Assembly (NCBI GenBank): GCA_017538365.1
Contig: JAFYIZ010000047.1
Span: 161,331-225,330, forward strand
Origin: a bacterium
GTDB taxonomy: Bacteria > UBP6 > UBA1177
DNA: 64,000 nt
Reading direction: 5' to 3'
This document shows positions 51,687 through 60,870 of the stretch, piece after piece. Both the position numbers and the translations under genes were made by a program. The notes beneath the pieces were generated by a model. It had not been told where the DNA came from, made no database searches, and worked only from the letters and a program-made list of their open reading frames with translations. Position 1 is the stretch's first letter; every line of letters starts with the position of its first letter.

Positions 51687-53084
51687 CTACTCCGGATATT
51701 CGATTTTGACTTTCGTTTTGCAGCGTTTGCATACAACGTAAGTTCCGCGGAAAAGCGGGGAAAGCTGGAATGTGAAATTCCCGCACTGACACGGAAATGA
51801 TTCCCACGAATTTTTGTTTTTCCTTCTGAATACAAGTTCGTCTCCGTCGTTTTCGGCCGCAGCGGCACTTCGTCCTGAGACTGAAACTTCTTTTCTGCAT
51901 CTGGGGCAGACAACTTTCATGCGTATGTCACTCGGCGGGAGCTTGATTTTAAGGCCGCATTCGCAGGTAACGATTTTGAAACCTGTGTTTGCAAGAATAA
52001 TATCTGCGACATCGGTTCTCGATTCGGTGAATTTTTCGGTGCTTTCCGCTCTGACCGCTTCCGATTTGTCTGATTCGAGCGTCGTTTTTGAGAAAAGTCC
52101 GGAAGTCGAAAGCTCTTTTTCATAAAGTTTCTGATAATTTTCAAGCGAAACTTTTCCGCCGTGCTGAAGCTGCGTCAGAATGGCGATACGCTTGTAAATC
52201 GGCGGGTGTGTGGATGCGGAAAAGAGCGAATCTTCGTCTACGCCGGCAAAATGCGGATTGACGATGAACATCGGAGCGGTGATCTTGCTTACAAAATCGA
52301 CAGACGAGTGTTTTGCTATTTTTTCCAAAGCCGAGGCGAGTCCGATAGGGTAGCGGGTGAGCCTTGCAGCTGATGCATCGGCCAGATATTCGCGTTTTTT
52401 TGAAATCGTGAAGTAGAAAATCCGCGCCAGAATCGGGGCTACGATCGCAAAAAGGAGAATGATGAGGATTACAATCGGATGTCCGCCTGGAAGTCCGCCT
52501 TTTTTGCGCGATCTTCTGTTGTTTGAATTTGTAAAAGCTGTGCCTCTGAGCATGACGTGGGAAAGCATCGTGATTGTGCCCAGCATTACTCCGGCAAACG
52601 TCATGAAAAGAACGTCGCGGTTTAAAATGTGGCTCATTTCATGTGCTATTACGCCCTGGATTTCGTCGCGGTTGAGGTTTTCTACCAGTCCTCTCGTGAC
52701 ACAGATTGCCGTTTTTTCGCTCCTGATTCCAGTCGCAAAAGCGTTAAGACCTGGACTTTCGATTATGTAGATTTCGGGCATGACGGCAAGACCCGCCGCG
52801 ATTTTCATCTCTTCGACGATGTTGTAAAGCTGCGGATAACTTTCGGGAGTTACGACTACCGCCATGTTGAAGTGAAGAACGATGTCATCACCTGCAAAGT
52901 AGGCGACTGCCGCCTGAACCGCCCAGAGAATGACTCCGATAAAAGCGCCCCAAAGTATTCCTGTGAGATAATTTTCCGGGTAGAAACCCGCTCCGACAGC
53001 GCCTGCAAACGAGACCATGAGAATAAACATCAAAATCAGCACAAAAAGCGATTTACGCTTGTTTATTCTTATAAGTTCCCACAT
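51687..53084 (-). CDS. htpX: M48 family peptidase, HtpX-like, with two C-terminal zinc ribbons (465 aa)
   Basis: Membrane metallopeptidase. Two N-terminal helices (about 11-32 and 42-64), catalytic HEMSH (148-152), two further membrane segments and the later EYLADASA carrying the third zinc ligand. The HtpX core ends near 330. Unlike E. coli HtpX (about 290 residues), an extra 130 residues follow. After a variable linker come two short Cys4-type ribbons (CECG...CPRC about 385-410; CQCG...CKRC about 437-458). It is downstream of lemA on the same strand, 16 bases apart, the classical LemA-HtpX pair. The name htpX is for the catalytic part only. Confidence 0.87.
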   Translation of the reverse strand: MWELIRINKRKSLFVLILMFILMVSFAGAVGAGFYPENYLTGILWGAFIGVILWAVQAAVAYFAGDDIVLHFNMAVVVTPESYPQLYNIVEEMKIAAGLAVMPEIYIIESPGLNAFATGIRSEKTAICVTRGLVENLNRDEIQGVIAHEMSHILNRDVLFMTFAGVMLGTITMLSHVMLRGTAFTNSNNRRSRKKGGLPGGHPIVILIILLFAIVAPILARIFYFTISKKREYLADASAARLTRYPIGLASALEKIAKHSSVDFVSKITAPMFIVNPHFAGVDEDSLFSASTHPPIYKRIAILTQLQHGGKVSLENYQKLYEKELSTSGLFSKTTLESDKSEAVRAESTEKFTESRTDVADIILANTGFKIVTCECGLKIKLPPSDIRMKVVCPRCRKEVSVSGRSAAAAENDGDELVFRRKNKNSWESFPCQCGNFTFQLSPLFRGTYVVCKRCKTKVKIEYPE

Positions 53085-53100
53085 GAAAAAGCCTGAAATT

Positions 53101-53664
53101 TTAGAATGTTACCTTCGGAGCCTGTTTTTCTGCCTTGTCTTCGATCTCGAAGAAATCGGACTGTTTGAAGCTGAACATTGCGGCAACCATATTGGTCGGG
53201 AACATTTCAACTGCGTTGTTGTAGCCCATAACGGCGTCGTTGTATGCCTGACGGGCGAAAGCAACTTTGTTTTCGGTCGAAGTCAACTCTTCCTGAAGAG
53301 CGAGGAAATTCTGGTTTGCCTTGAGCTCGGGATAATTTTCGAAAGTGAGCATCATTTTTGCAAGAGCGCTGTCGAGGTTTGCAGCTGCAGCACCGACTTC
53401 CTTAACGTCGCCTTTGTTTATTGCCGACATCGCCTGAGCACGGGCTTCGGTAACTTTGATGAAAGTTTCGCTTTCGTGCTTCATGTAGCCTTTTGCAGTC
53501 TCGACGAGGTTCGGAATGAGGTCAAAACGTCTTTTGAGCTGGACATCGATCTGGCTCCACGAGTTGCGGACGATGTTCCTGAGTCCGATGAGCTTGTTGT
53601 ACATCGCAAAAAGGGTAAGCACGCAAACTACGACAACTACCAAGAAAATAACAAGAAAAGTCAT
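53101..53664 (-). CDS. lemA: LemA family protein (187 aa)
   Basis: N-terminal membrane helix (about 2-20) followed by a long four-helix-bundle domain: YNKLIGLRNIVRNSWSQIDVQLKRRFDLIPNLVET is the family block, seen in parts here as NSWSQIDVQLKRR and DLIPNLVE. AYNDAVMGYNN and FPTNMVAAMF come near the end. I start at the ATG at 53664 with AGGAGG upstream. An upstream ATG at 53700 would place the ribosome site inside the gene. LemA proteins are usually encoded with HtpX-like proteases, as here; the biochemical role is unclear. Confidence 0.9.
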   Translation of the reverse strand: MTFLVIFLVVVVVCVLTLFAMYNKLIGLRNIVRNSWSQIDVQLKRRFDLIPNLVETAKGYMKHESETFIKVTEARAQAMSAINKGDVKEVGAAAANLDSALAKMMLTFENYPELKANQNFLALQEELTSTENKVAFARQAYNDAVMGYNNAVEMFPTNMVAAMFSFKQSDFFEIEDKAEKQAPKVTF

Positions 53665-53707
53665 GGTTTCCTCCTGAAAAATAGCGGATAAATCAAACAA
53701 ACGCGGA

Positions 53708-53735
53708 ATTTTAGCCGAAAAAATTAAAATTGCAC
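53708..53735 (-). promoter_or_regulatory. Promoter of lemA-htpX
   Basis: Minus-strand GTGCAA (complement of 53730-53735), 16-base spacer, TAAAAT (complement of 53708-53713), then TCCGCG and a T-rich leader to AGGAGG. Confidence 0.5.
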
Positions 53736-53766
53736 TATTTTTCTTAGCTCCGACTGAAGCCGCAAC

Positions 53767-53794
53767 TTGACTTTGCAGCGAAAAAGACTACCAT
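53767..53794 (+). promoter_or_regulatory. Promoter of ileS
   Basis: TTGACT (53767-53772), 16-base spacer, TACCAT (53789-53794), then TCCGCG and an eight-T run. No T-box element is apparent in the short (about 35-base) leader. Confidence 0.55.
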
Positions 53795-53835
53795 TCCGCG
53801 TTTTTTTTATGCTTATTTAATATGGAGTTTTTATT

Positions 53836-56592
53836 ATGGATTACAGCAAAACGCTCAATCTGCCGCAGACCGATTTCCCGATGAAGGCGAATCTTCCGGT
53901 AAAAGAGGTCGAAATTTTGAAAAAATGGGAGGAAAACAAGATTTATTCCAAAATTCTGGAGCAGAACGACGGAAAACCGACTTTCGTTCTTCACGATGGA
54001 CCTCCTTATGCAAACGGAAATCTCCACAACGGCCATATTCTCAATAAAACTCTCAAGGATTTTGTCGTAAAGTTCAAAAATATGACTGGAAAATACACTC
54101 CGCTCATTCCGGGCTGGGACTGCCACGGTCTTCCGATCGAGCTCAAAACGGCTGAAAAGCTGGGCTCGAAGCGCAAAGAGATGACGAAAAGCCAGTTTCT
54201 GGAAGAGTGCAAAAAGTTCGCAATGAACTGGGTGAACGTCCAGCGCGAAGGCTTCAAACGCATCGGTGTCCTTGCAGACTGGGATCATCCGTATGTCACG
54301 CTCGATCCGAAGTATGAAGGCTGCATCGCTCATCAGTTTGCGAAAGTTGCTGAATCTGGCGCACTTTTCAAGGCAAAAAAACCTGTTTACTGGTGCACGA
54401 GCTGCGAAACTGCGCTTGCTGAAGCCGAGATCGAATACGACAACCATCAGTCTCCTTCGATCTACGTCAAATTCCCGCTCATCGACAAACTTGAAGAGCT
54501 TGAGGGCGAGAAGGTGAACTTCGTTATCTGGACGACGACTCCGTGGACTCTTCCGGCTAACCTTGCGATCGCGCTCAACCCCGAATTCAAATACTCGGCA
54601 GTCAAATACAACGGCGAAGTTTTCATCGTCGCAAGCGTTCTCAAAGATTCGTTCGTAAAGGCTGTCCGAGCGGAAAATCCTGAAGTCATCGCAGAATTCG
54701 ACGCGATGAGATTTGAAGGAATGAAGGCGAAACACCCCTTCATCGACCGCGAATCGATAATCGTTTACGCCGACTACGTCACTGCCGATGCAGGTACAGG
54801 CTGCGTTCACACAGCTCCGGGACACGGTGCAGACGACTACGTCACCGGTCTCAAATACGGCCTTGAGCCTTATGCTCCGGTCAACGGCAGCGGAATCATA
54901 GACGAAAACATTCCCGTTATCGGAGGAATGCACGTTTTCAAGGCAAACCCCGTCATCACTGAATACCTTTACAACACAGGATACCTTCTCAACAAACCGG
55001 GCGAAATGATCGACCACAGCTATCCGCACTGCTGGAGATGCCACAAACCTGTCATTTTCAGAGCGACCGAACAGTGGTTCATTTCGATGGACGACACGGG
55101 ACTTCGCAAAAAATGCCTTGACGAGATCGCGAAAGTCCGCATGGTTCCGGAGTGGGGAAGAAAGAGAATCGTTCCGATGCTCGAAAAAGCTCCGAACTGG
55201 TGCATCTCGCGTCAGAGAAGCTGGGGCGTTCCGATAATCGCTTTCTCATGCGATGACTGCGGCGAAAAGATAGTCGACGGAGCTATCGCGCACAAAGTTG
55301 CTGACGAAATTTCCGAGAAGGGAATTCAGGTTTGGCACGATAAGACTGCTGCGGAGTTCCTTCCGGCAGGTTTCAAATGCCCGAAATGCGGCGGCACGCA
55401 CATCAGCAAGGAAAACGACATCCTCGACGTATGGTTCGACAGCGGCGTAAGCTGGGCGAAAGTGCTCGACGGAACCAAAGGCTTCGAATATCCGGCAGAT
55501 CTTTACCTCGAAGGAAGCGACCAGCACAGAGGATGGTTCCAGTCTTCGCTTAAAATGAGCGTCCTCATCAACGGAAAAGCTCCGTACAAAAACCTCATCA
55601 CGCACGGATTCATCGTTGACGAGAAAGGCGAAAAGATCTCGAAGAGCAAAGGAAACTTCATCGATCCGCAGGTCAAGATCAACAAATACGGCGCCGAGAT
55701 CTTAAGACTCTGGGTTGCCTGCGAAGACTACAGCGATGACAACAGAATAGGTGATTCGATCATCGAAAGCTGCGCTACGGCATACAGAAAAATGAGAAAC
55801 ACGATCAGATTCATGTTCGGTTTCGTTAACGATTTCGATCCCGAAACGATGAGCTTCAAGAAAGAAGAACTCACTTCCCTCGACAGATGGGCTTATCTCA
55901 CCTGGCAGGAAAGGCTCAAGGATATCCGCGAATACTACGAAAACTACGAGTTCCACCGCGTTTACCACGAAATGCTCGATTTCTTCACTATCCCGATGAG
56001 CGCGATTTACCTCGACATCATCAAAGACCGCTACACGATGCGTGCTGACGACAGGAGACGCAGAATGACTCAGAGCGTAGTTTATTCGATACTTTCTGAT
56101 GTCGTAAAAGCGCTTGCTCCGATCCTCAGTTTCACCTGCGAAGAGGCTTACGGATATTTGAAAGGTGCGAAGAAGGAAAGCGTTTTCCTTGAGCAGTTCC
56201 CAGAATCTGATTTCAATGACGAAGACGCGAAATTCCTTGAGAACTGGCAGACTGTTCTCGACACCAAAAACGCAGTTCAGAAAAAGCTCGAAGTTCTCCG
56301 CGCTGACAAGACGATAGGTCACTCGCTCGATGCAAAGGTCAGAATTTATTATGAAAACAATCCTGTCCTTGATTCAGAACTCGGCAATCTCGAATCGATC
56401 TTCATAGTTTCAGCTTTTGAAAAGGCGCAAACGGCAGAAGGGCTTGAAAAAGTCGAAGATATGGATCTCTGGATCGGTGTAACGACGGCTGAAGGCGAAA
56501 AATGCCCGCGCTGCTGGAAAAAGAGACAGCTTCACGACTACTCCGAAGAGATGACCGGCATCTGCGAAAGCTGCTACGAAGCAATCAAATAG
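53836..56592 (+). CDS. ileS: Isoleucyl-tRNA synthetase (918 aa)
   Basis: Class I synthetase charging tRNA-Ile. GPPYANGNLHNGHIL holds the HIGH-type motif, WDCHGLPIE and VIWTTTPWTLP precede the editing domain, and EKISKSKGN is the KMSKS loop. The C-terminal zinc knuckle CPRCWK and CESC is present, as in the bacterial (mupirocin-sensitive type) IleS with C-terminal zinc ribbon. Length is standard. Start at ATG 53836 with GGAG 7-8 bases upstream. Encoded as a single gene with its own promoter. Confidence 0.97.
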   Translation: MDYSKTLNLPQTDFPMKANLPVKEVEILKKWEENKIYSKILEQNDGKPTFVLHDGPPYANGNLHNGHILNKTLKDFVVKFKNMTGKYTPLIPGWDCHGLPIELKTAEKLGSKRKEMTKSQFLEECKKFAMNWVNVQREGFKRIGVLADWDHPYVTLDPKYEGCIAHQFAKVAESGALFKAKKPVYWCTSCETALAEAEIEYDNHQSPSIYVKFPLIDKLEELEGEKVNFVIWTTTPWTLPANLAIALNPEFKYSAVKYNGEVFIVASVLKDSFVKAVRAENPEVIAEFDAMRFEGMKAKHPFIDRESIIVYADYVTADAGTGCVHTAPGHGADDYVTGLKYGLEPYAPVNGSGIIDENIPVIGGMHVFKANPVITEYLYNTGYLLNKPGEMIDHSYPHCWRCHKPVIFRATEQWFISMDDTGLRKKCLDEIAKVRMVPEWGRKRIVPMLEKAPNWCISRQRSWGVPIIAFSCDDCGEKIVDGAIAHKVADEISEKGIQVWHDKTAAEFLPAGFKCPKCGGTHISKENDILDVWFDSGVSWAKVLDGTKGFEYPADLYLEGSDQHRGWFQSSLKMSVLINGKAPYKNLITHGFIVDEKGEKISKSKGNFIDPQVKINKYGAEILRLWVACEDYSDDNRIGDSIIESCATAYRKMRNTIRFMFGFVNDFDPETMSFKKEELTSLDRWAYLTWQERLKDIREYYENYEFHRVYHEMLDFFTIPMSAIYLDIIKDRYTMRADDRRRRMTQSVVYSILSDVVKALAPILSFTCEEAYGYLKGAKKESVFLEQFPESDFNDEDAKFLENWQTVLDTKNAVQKKLEVLRADKTIGHSLDAKVRIYYENNPVLDSELGNLESIFIVSAFEKAQTAEGLEKVEDMDLWIGVTTAEGEKCPRCWKKRQLHDYSEEMTGICESCYEAIK

Positions 56593-56620
56593 TTTTTATC
56601 CCTAATTTTACAAAAAATCT

Positions 56621-56647
56621 TTTAAAAAATCTGATTTTGTATAAAAT
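56621..56647 (+). promoter_or_regulatory. Putative promoter of the first MopE-type lipoprotein
   Basis: TTTAAA (56621-56626), 15-base spacer, TAAAAT (56642-56647), followed by ACCGCG. The block from TTACAAAAAAT (56608) to the -10 resembles that ahead of the paralogous gene (58801 onward). Confidence 0.45.
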
Positions 56648-56680
56648 ACCGCGTCGCATTCTTTTAAGACGGAGGTTTCT

Positions 56681-58741
56681 ATGAAAAAGATCGTTTTTAT
56701 TATGGTGTGTTTTTTAACTGCATTCATTTTGTCATGCGGTGATTCGGCGACTGAGAGTACATCGTGCGTAACCGCTTTTGACTGTCCTGACGGTAAGATT
56801 TGTTCAGGCGGAATGTGTGTTGATCCTTCAGGAGACACATCTGAAAAAGGTGACAACGACGGCAGCAGTAGCGAACTTCCGGACGAGGACGGTAATGTTT
56901 CAGGCGGTGATGAAACGGATTCGGACACTTCGTCAACAGATACTCCGGAAAGTCAGGACACTCCCGAAACTCCGAATGACAACGATGCGGAAACTCCTGA
57001 AAATCCTAGCGACAACGACACCGAAAATACTGAAGGTTCTGACAGCGTAAGTGACAACGACATGAGCGATACTTCAGACACCTCAGATACAACTGACACA
57101 AGTGACACAACAGATACGACAGACTCTGACACTGCCGATACGAGCGATACCACTGACACCTCAGATACAACTGACACGAGCGACACAACAGATACGACAG
57201 ACTCTGACACCGTCGATACAGGTGATACCTCTGACACAACAGATACAACCGACACGGTAGATGTAGATACTGACACAGCCGATACTGGTGATACCACTGA
57301 TACAACGACAGACACTGACACAACAGATACGACAGACACTGGTACTCCTGAAGAGGTTTGTGAGTTCGTTATGCACGAATGCATAAATCCCATTACCGAT
57401 GAAAACAACGGCTGTCTTCCTGATATGGCAAGCGAAGCGGTAAATTATGACGGTCATTATCTTTGTGACGGTCTCGACAATGACTGCGACGGCAAAGTCG
57501 ATGAAGGCTGCGGCTGCAAGCCGGGTGAAACTCAGCCGTGTTTCGGAGGCAAACCGAATCAGAGAAATGTCGGAACCTGCCGCGACGGTATTCAGTCATG
57601 CGTTTCTGATGCTTACGGCAATTGGGGTTGGGGTGAGTGTACCGGCGGTATTCTTCCGCAGGATACAGATGTCTGTGACCTTGCCGACAACGACTGCAAC
57701 GGTTGCATTGACGACGGTCTCTGCTGCAATCCGCCGATTAATTGTTCTTATGATATCGGCACGGCTCAGCCGTTTGCAGAAAAGATAATTGACGGAAACC
57801 AGATTTACGATACCAGCCACCTGTTCAACGATGCCGCGACGGCAACTTGGACATGGACTTTGACGAAAGGCCCCTGCGACCTGGTTCTCGGTACAACCAA
57901 TTTCTTTGTAAAAGGTGCAACGACAGAGGCTGGACTTACCGGAGAAGGTACAAAAACGACTACTGTCAGCGGTACAGGTCTTTCCTGGTTCAAGGTCAAA
58001 TTTCTCCTTTCGGGAAGTTACAAACTTAAACTGAAAGTTACACGTACAAACGGCGAAGTTTACGAGTGTGAATGGATTTTAAGAGTTGTTTCCAACGGTC
58101 TCAGAATCGAGCTCTGCTGGGATACGGCAAATTCTGTTGATGTTGATCTGCATCTGGGTAAAAACGGGGTGACGACTGGATGGACCTCGGTAGAAGATTG
58201 GGCAGCAGGAGACAGCAACTTGTCGGAATGTTTCTGGTACAATTGTGACACAAGCAGAACTTATAGGGGAACCAATCCTAGCTGGGGATACGGCTCTACG
58301 ATGAACTATGATACGAACGGAAATTGGACATCAATGCCGAATCCGCGTCTTGATCTTGACAACAGAGCTGAAGGGTTGAAACCCGAAAACATCAACCTCG
58401 ACAATCCGAATGACGGCGACATTTTCAGAGTTATGGTTCATCATTTTACAGAACCTGAAGAAGAATGTGTTGATTGGGGATTTTTGGAGTTGTGGTGCGA
58501 TGAATATGAGTATATTTATACTTATACACATCCTGTGGTAAATGTTTACTGCGGCGGTTCGCTCAAAGCAACTTACGGTACTGCCGATAGCGGAACACGC
58601 TTGTATGATTTTAAAGATCAAAATGATTCATGGAAAGTCGTTGAAATCAAGTGGGTCGGCGATGTCACGAGTGATGAGTGTGAACTTACTCCGAATCTCG
58701 GTGTTGCTGACGGATATGTTCCGAATTATAGCAGCTGGTAA
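56681..58741 (+). CDS. Lipoprotein with S/D/T repeat linker, MopE-like motifs and C-terminal beta domains (686 aa), paralogue A
   Basis: Lipobox LSC (Cys19), a Cys head module (CVTAFDCPDGKICSGGMC), and a long disordered linker dominated by TSDTTDT units (about 125-220). Two MopE-type motifs follow: CDGLDNDCDGKVDEGC and CDLADNDCNGCIDDGLC. In the methanotroph protein MopE this motif family is tied to copper binding; in many other secreted proteins it is of unknown use, and its DxDxDG spacing would also suit calcium. The last 300 residues share WTWTLTKGPCD, GLRIELCWDT, VDVDLHLGKNG, the NPRLDLDN-x-PENI block and a terminal YSSW with the next gene. The DLH...PENI part resembles a domain widespread in Myxococcota secreted proteins. 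Function unknown; surface location likely. Confidence 0.85.
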   Translation: MKKIVFIMVCFLTAFILSCGDSATESTSCVTAFDCPDGKICSGGMCVDPSGDTSEKGDNDGSSSELPDEDGNVSGGDETDSDTSSTDTPESQDTPETPNDNDAETPENPSDNDTENTEGSDSVSDNDMSDTSDTSDTTDTSDTTDTTDSDTADTSDTTDTSDTTDTSDTTDTTDSDTVDTGDTSDTTDTTDTVDVDTDTADTGDTTDTTTDTDTTDTTDTGTPEEVCEFVMHECINPITDENNGCLPDMASEAVNYDGHYLCDGLDNDCDGKVDEGCGCKPGETQPCFGGKPNQRNVGTCRDGIQSCVSDAYGNWGWGECTGGILPQDTDVCDLADNDCNGCIDDGLCCNPPINCSYDIGTAQPFAEKIIDGNQIYDTSHLFNDAATATWTWTLTKGPCDLVLGTTNFFVKGATTEAGLTGEGTKTTTVSGTGLSWFKVKFLLSGSYKLKLKVTRTNGEVYECEWILRVVSNGLRIELCWDTANSVDVDLHLGKNGVTTGWTSVEDWAAGDSNLSECFWYNCDTSRTYRGTNPSWGYGSTMNYDTNGNWTSMPNPRLDLDNRAEGLKPENINLDNPNDGDIFRVMVHHFTEPEEECVDWGFLELWCDEYEYIYTYTHPVVNVYCGGSLKATYGTADSGTRLYDFKDQNDSWKVVEIKWVGDVTSDECELTPNLGVADGYVPNYSSW
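57077..57232 (+). repeat. Two direct tandem copies of a 78-base unit in the S/D/T linker
   Basis: 57077-57154 and 57155-57232 are near-identical (about nine differences by eye), each coding for 26 residues of DTSDTTD type. The duplication keeps frame. Confidence 0.8.
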
Positions 58742-58813
58742 AACTTCTTGAACTGATAGTCCGATCCTTCAATTTCCTGAAATTTCTAATGAATTGGAAC
58801 TTACAAAAAATAC

Positions 58814-58841
58814 TTTAAAAAAATTTAATTATATGTATAAT
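58814..58841 (+). promoter_or_regulatory. Putative promoter of the second MopE-type lipoprotein
   Basis: TTTAAA (58814-58819), 16-base spacer, TATAAT (58836-58841). No CCGCG discriminator follows (AATGAG instead), unlike paralogue A. AGGAGG lies ahead of the ATG. Confidence 0.45.
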
Positions 58842-58872
58842 AATGAGATTTTTTGTTGTTTAGGAGGCAACT

Positions 58873-60798
58873 ATGAAAAAACTCTTTTTTATTCTTATCT
58901 GTTTTGCAGCCGCATTCATTATGTCGTGCGGCGGCTCCGAAGGCGGCAGCGGTAAAGCATGTGAAAGCTCGTTGGACTGCAATCCCGGAGAAGTATGCTC
59001 CAACGGAACATGTCGTTCAAAGAATTCTGCAAACGATGGTAGCGGAGAAGACGGTGAACTTCCAGACGGTGGAAACGGACACGGTTCCGGCGGCAACGAT
59101 GGAGAAACGACAGATGACGGCGATGATCAGACAGGCAACAATGATGAACTGGCTGGAAACTGCAAACCCGGTGAAACAAAGGAATGCGCATATCAAGGCC
59201 CAGAGGAAACCAAAGATGTCGGACCGTGCAAGGCTGGTGTAAGCACCTGTAAGGACGACGGAAATTGGGGAAGATGCGAAGGTGCAGTAGAGCCTGTTCT
59301 TGAAAACAATGAAGAGCTTTGCACCAACGGTATTGACGATGACTGCGATGGAACGGTCGATAACGGAATAAACAACGCTTGCAGTTACTGGCATGACGAT
59401 GAGGTTTCAGATGCTGATGCCGACACAACAAGCGACCCCGGCATTATCGATGTCGGTTACACGGGAGATTACAGCGATGCTTACCAAATTCCGTCTGATG
59501 CGCTTGAAACAGTATGCACGGATACATGTATCCCTGAAAAAGCCGAGTGTCTTTCGAATAATATAGTCGAAGGTGAGGTCGATTCGGCTCTCTGCAACGG
59601 ACTTGATGATGACTGCGACGGCGAAGTCGATGAAGGCTGTTCATGCTCTCCCGGTCAGACTCAGGCTTGTTTCCTTGGTCCGAAAAACTACAGAAACAAG
59701 GGAACCTGCCATGACGGTACTCAGACTTGCAAAGTCACGATGCGCGGCACCAGATCTGTCGGAAGATGGGGTGAATGTGTCGGCGGCATCAGCCCGACAC
59801 AGGATGTTTGTGACAATGCAGACAACAACTGTAACGGCTGTGATGATGATAAACTCTGCTGCGCTCCGCCTATCGACTGCGCTTACGATCTCACTGAAGA
59901 CGGCGATTTTCTTCCATTTACCCCTAAAATTATTAACGGAAAAAAGATTTACGATACCGGTCACAAATTCAACGATGCCGATACGGTAACTTGGACTTGG
60001 ACTTTGACTAAAGGTCCCTGCGATGAAGTTCTCGGCAACGTAAATTCTTTTGTAAAAGGAGCGAAAACTCAGGAAGAACTTAGCGGAGACTTTACTGATA
60101 GTGATAAAGGAATAGTTGTAAACGGAGTCGGTTTGTCTCAGTTTAAAGTAAAATTCAGGCTTTCAGGCAACTACAAAATACACCTTAAAGTTGATCGTGG
60201 AAACGGCGAAATTTATGAATGTGAATGGGTAATTAAAGTAGTATCAGCCGGTCTTAGAATTGAGCTCTGCTGGGATACGAATACTAAAGTTGATGCCGAT
60301 CTTCACATGGGTAAAAATGGCAAAACCACTGATTGGGCGTCTAGTAGTGCTTGTTACTTCAGCACCAAAAATCCTGATTGGGGATATCCGACTACTCCCA
60401 ACTATGATAAAGACGGAAACTGGAAAGAAAGCATGAACAATCCGCGTCTTGATATTGACAACGTTGCAAGAGGTCCGATTCCTGAAAATATCAATATTGA
60501 CAATCCAAATCCGGACGATGTTTTCAGAGTCGGAGTAAGATATTATCCTGGAACCAGTACTAATAATACAGTGACTCGTCCTGTAATAAATGTTTACTGC
60601 GGCGGAACACTCAAGGCGACTTATGGTGTAGATCCTCAGGTCAACAATTTCAGCACTAATAATGATTTCTGGAAAGTTGTAGAGGTGAAATGGGTCGGTG
60701 ATTCCTCAAGCGATGCATGCGAACTTACTCCCAAATGGAATGATTCAACAGGTTATGTTGTAAATCAAGATGCTGTTCCAGGTTATTCCAGCTGGTAA
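58873..60798 (+). CDS. Lipoprotein with MopE-like motifs and C-terminal beta domains (641 aa), paralogue B
   Basis: Paralogue of the preceding gene: same lipobox (MSC, Cys19), Cys head module (CESSLDCNPGEVCSNGTC), and a shorter Gly/Asp/Asn linker. It has three MopE-type motifs (CTNGIDDDCDGTVDNG, CNGLDDDCDGEVDEGC, CDNADNNCNGCDDD). A PG(E/Q)T(K/Q)xC module repeats before the motifs, then the shared C-terminal region (WTWTLTKGPCD, GLRIELCWDT, DADLHMGKNG, NPRLDIDN, PENI) ends in YSSW. Here the linker lacks the T/S/D repeats and a whole extra Cys/MopE segment (about 95-165) is present, so the pair diverged mainly in the N-terminal halves. Outer-surface location likely; ligand unknown. Confidence 0.85.
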   Translation: MKKLFFILICFAAAFIMSCGGSEGGSGKACESSLDCNPGEVCSNGTCRSKNSANDGSGEDGELPDGGNGHGSGGNDGETTDDGDDQTGNNDELAGNCKPGETKECAYQGPEETKDVGPCKAGVSTCKDDGNWGRCEGAVEPVLENNEELCTNGIDDDCDGTVDNGINNACSYWHDDEVSDADADTTSDPGIIDVGYTGDYSDAYQIPSDALETVCTDTCIPEKAECLSNNIVEGEVDSALCNGLDDDCDGEVDEGCSCSPGQTQACFLGPKNYRNKGTCHDGTQTCKVTMRGTRSVGRWGECVGGISPTQDVCDNADNNCNGCDDDKLCCAPPIDCAYDLTEDGDFLPFTPKIINGKKIYDTGHKFNDADTVTWTWTLTKGPCDEVLGNVNSFVKGAKTQEELSGDFTDSDKGIVVNGVGLSQFKVKFRLSGNYKIHLKVDRGNGEIYECEWVIKVVSAGLRIELCWDTNTKVDADLHMGKNGKTTDWASSSACYFSTKNPDWGYPTTPNYDKDGNWKESMNNPRLDIDNVARGPIPENINIDNPNPDDVFRVGVRYYPGTSTNNTVTRPVINVYCGGTLKATYGVDPQVNNFSTNNDFWKVVEVKWVGDSSSDACELTPKWNDSTGYVVNQDAVPGYSSW

Positions 60799-60870
60799 AA
60801 TCAATTAAAATCCAAATCTTTTAATCCTTTAAATTCCTGAAAAATTTGCACCGTTTTCCTAAAATTTTTT

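Noticed and set aside
53788-55044. 418-codon open frame on the minus strand
   Set aside because: Lies fully antisense to ileS. Residue content (Phe, Arg, Asp, Val rich, no motif) is that of a shadow frame; ileS is complete and unmistakable.
56953-57408. 151-codon minus-strand Ser/Val repeat protein
   Set aside because: It is the complement of the S/D/T-repeat linker; periodicity comes from the coding repeat on the plus strand.
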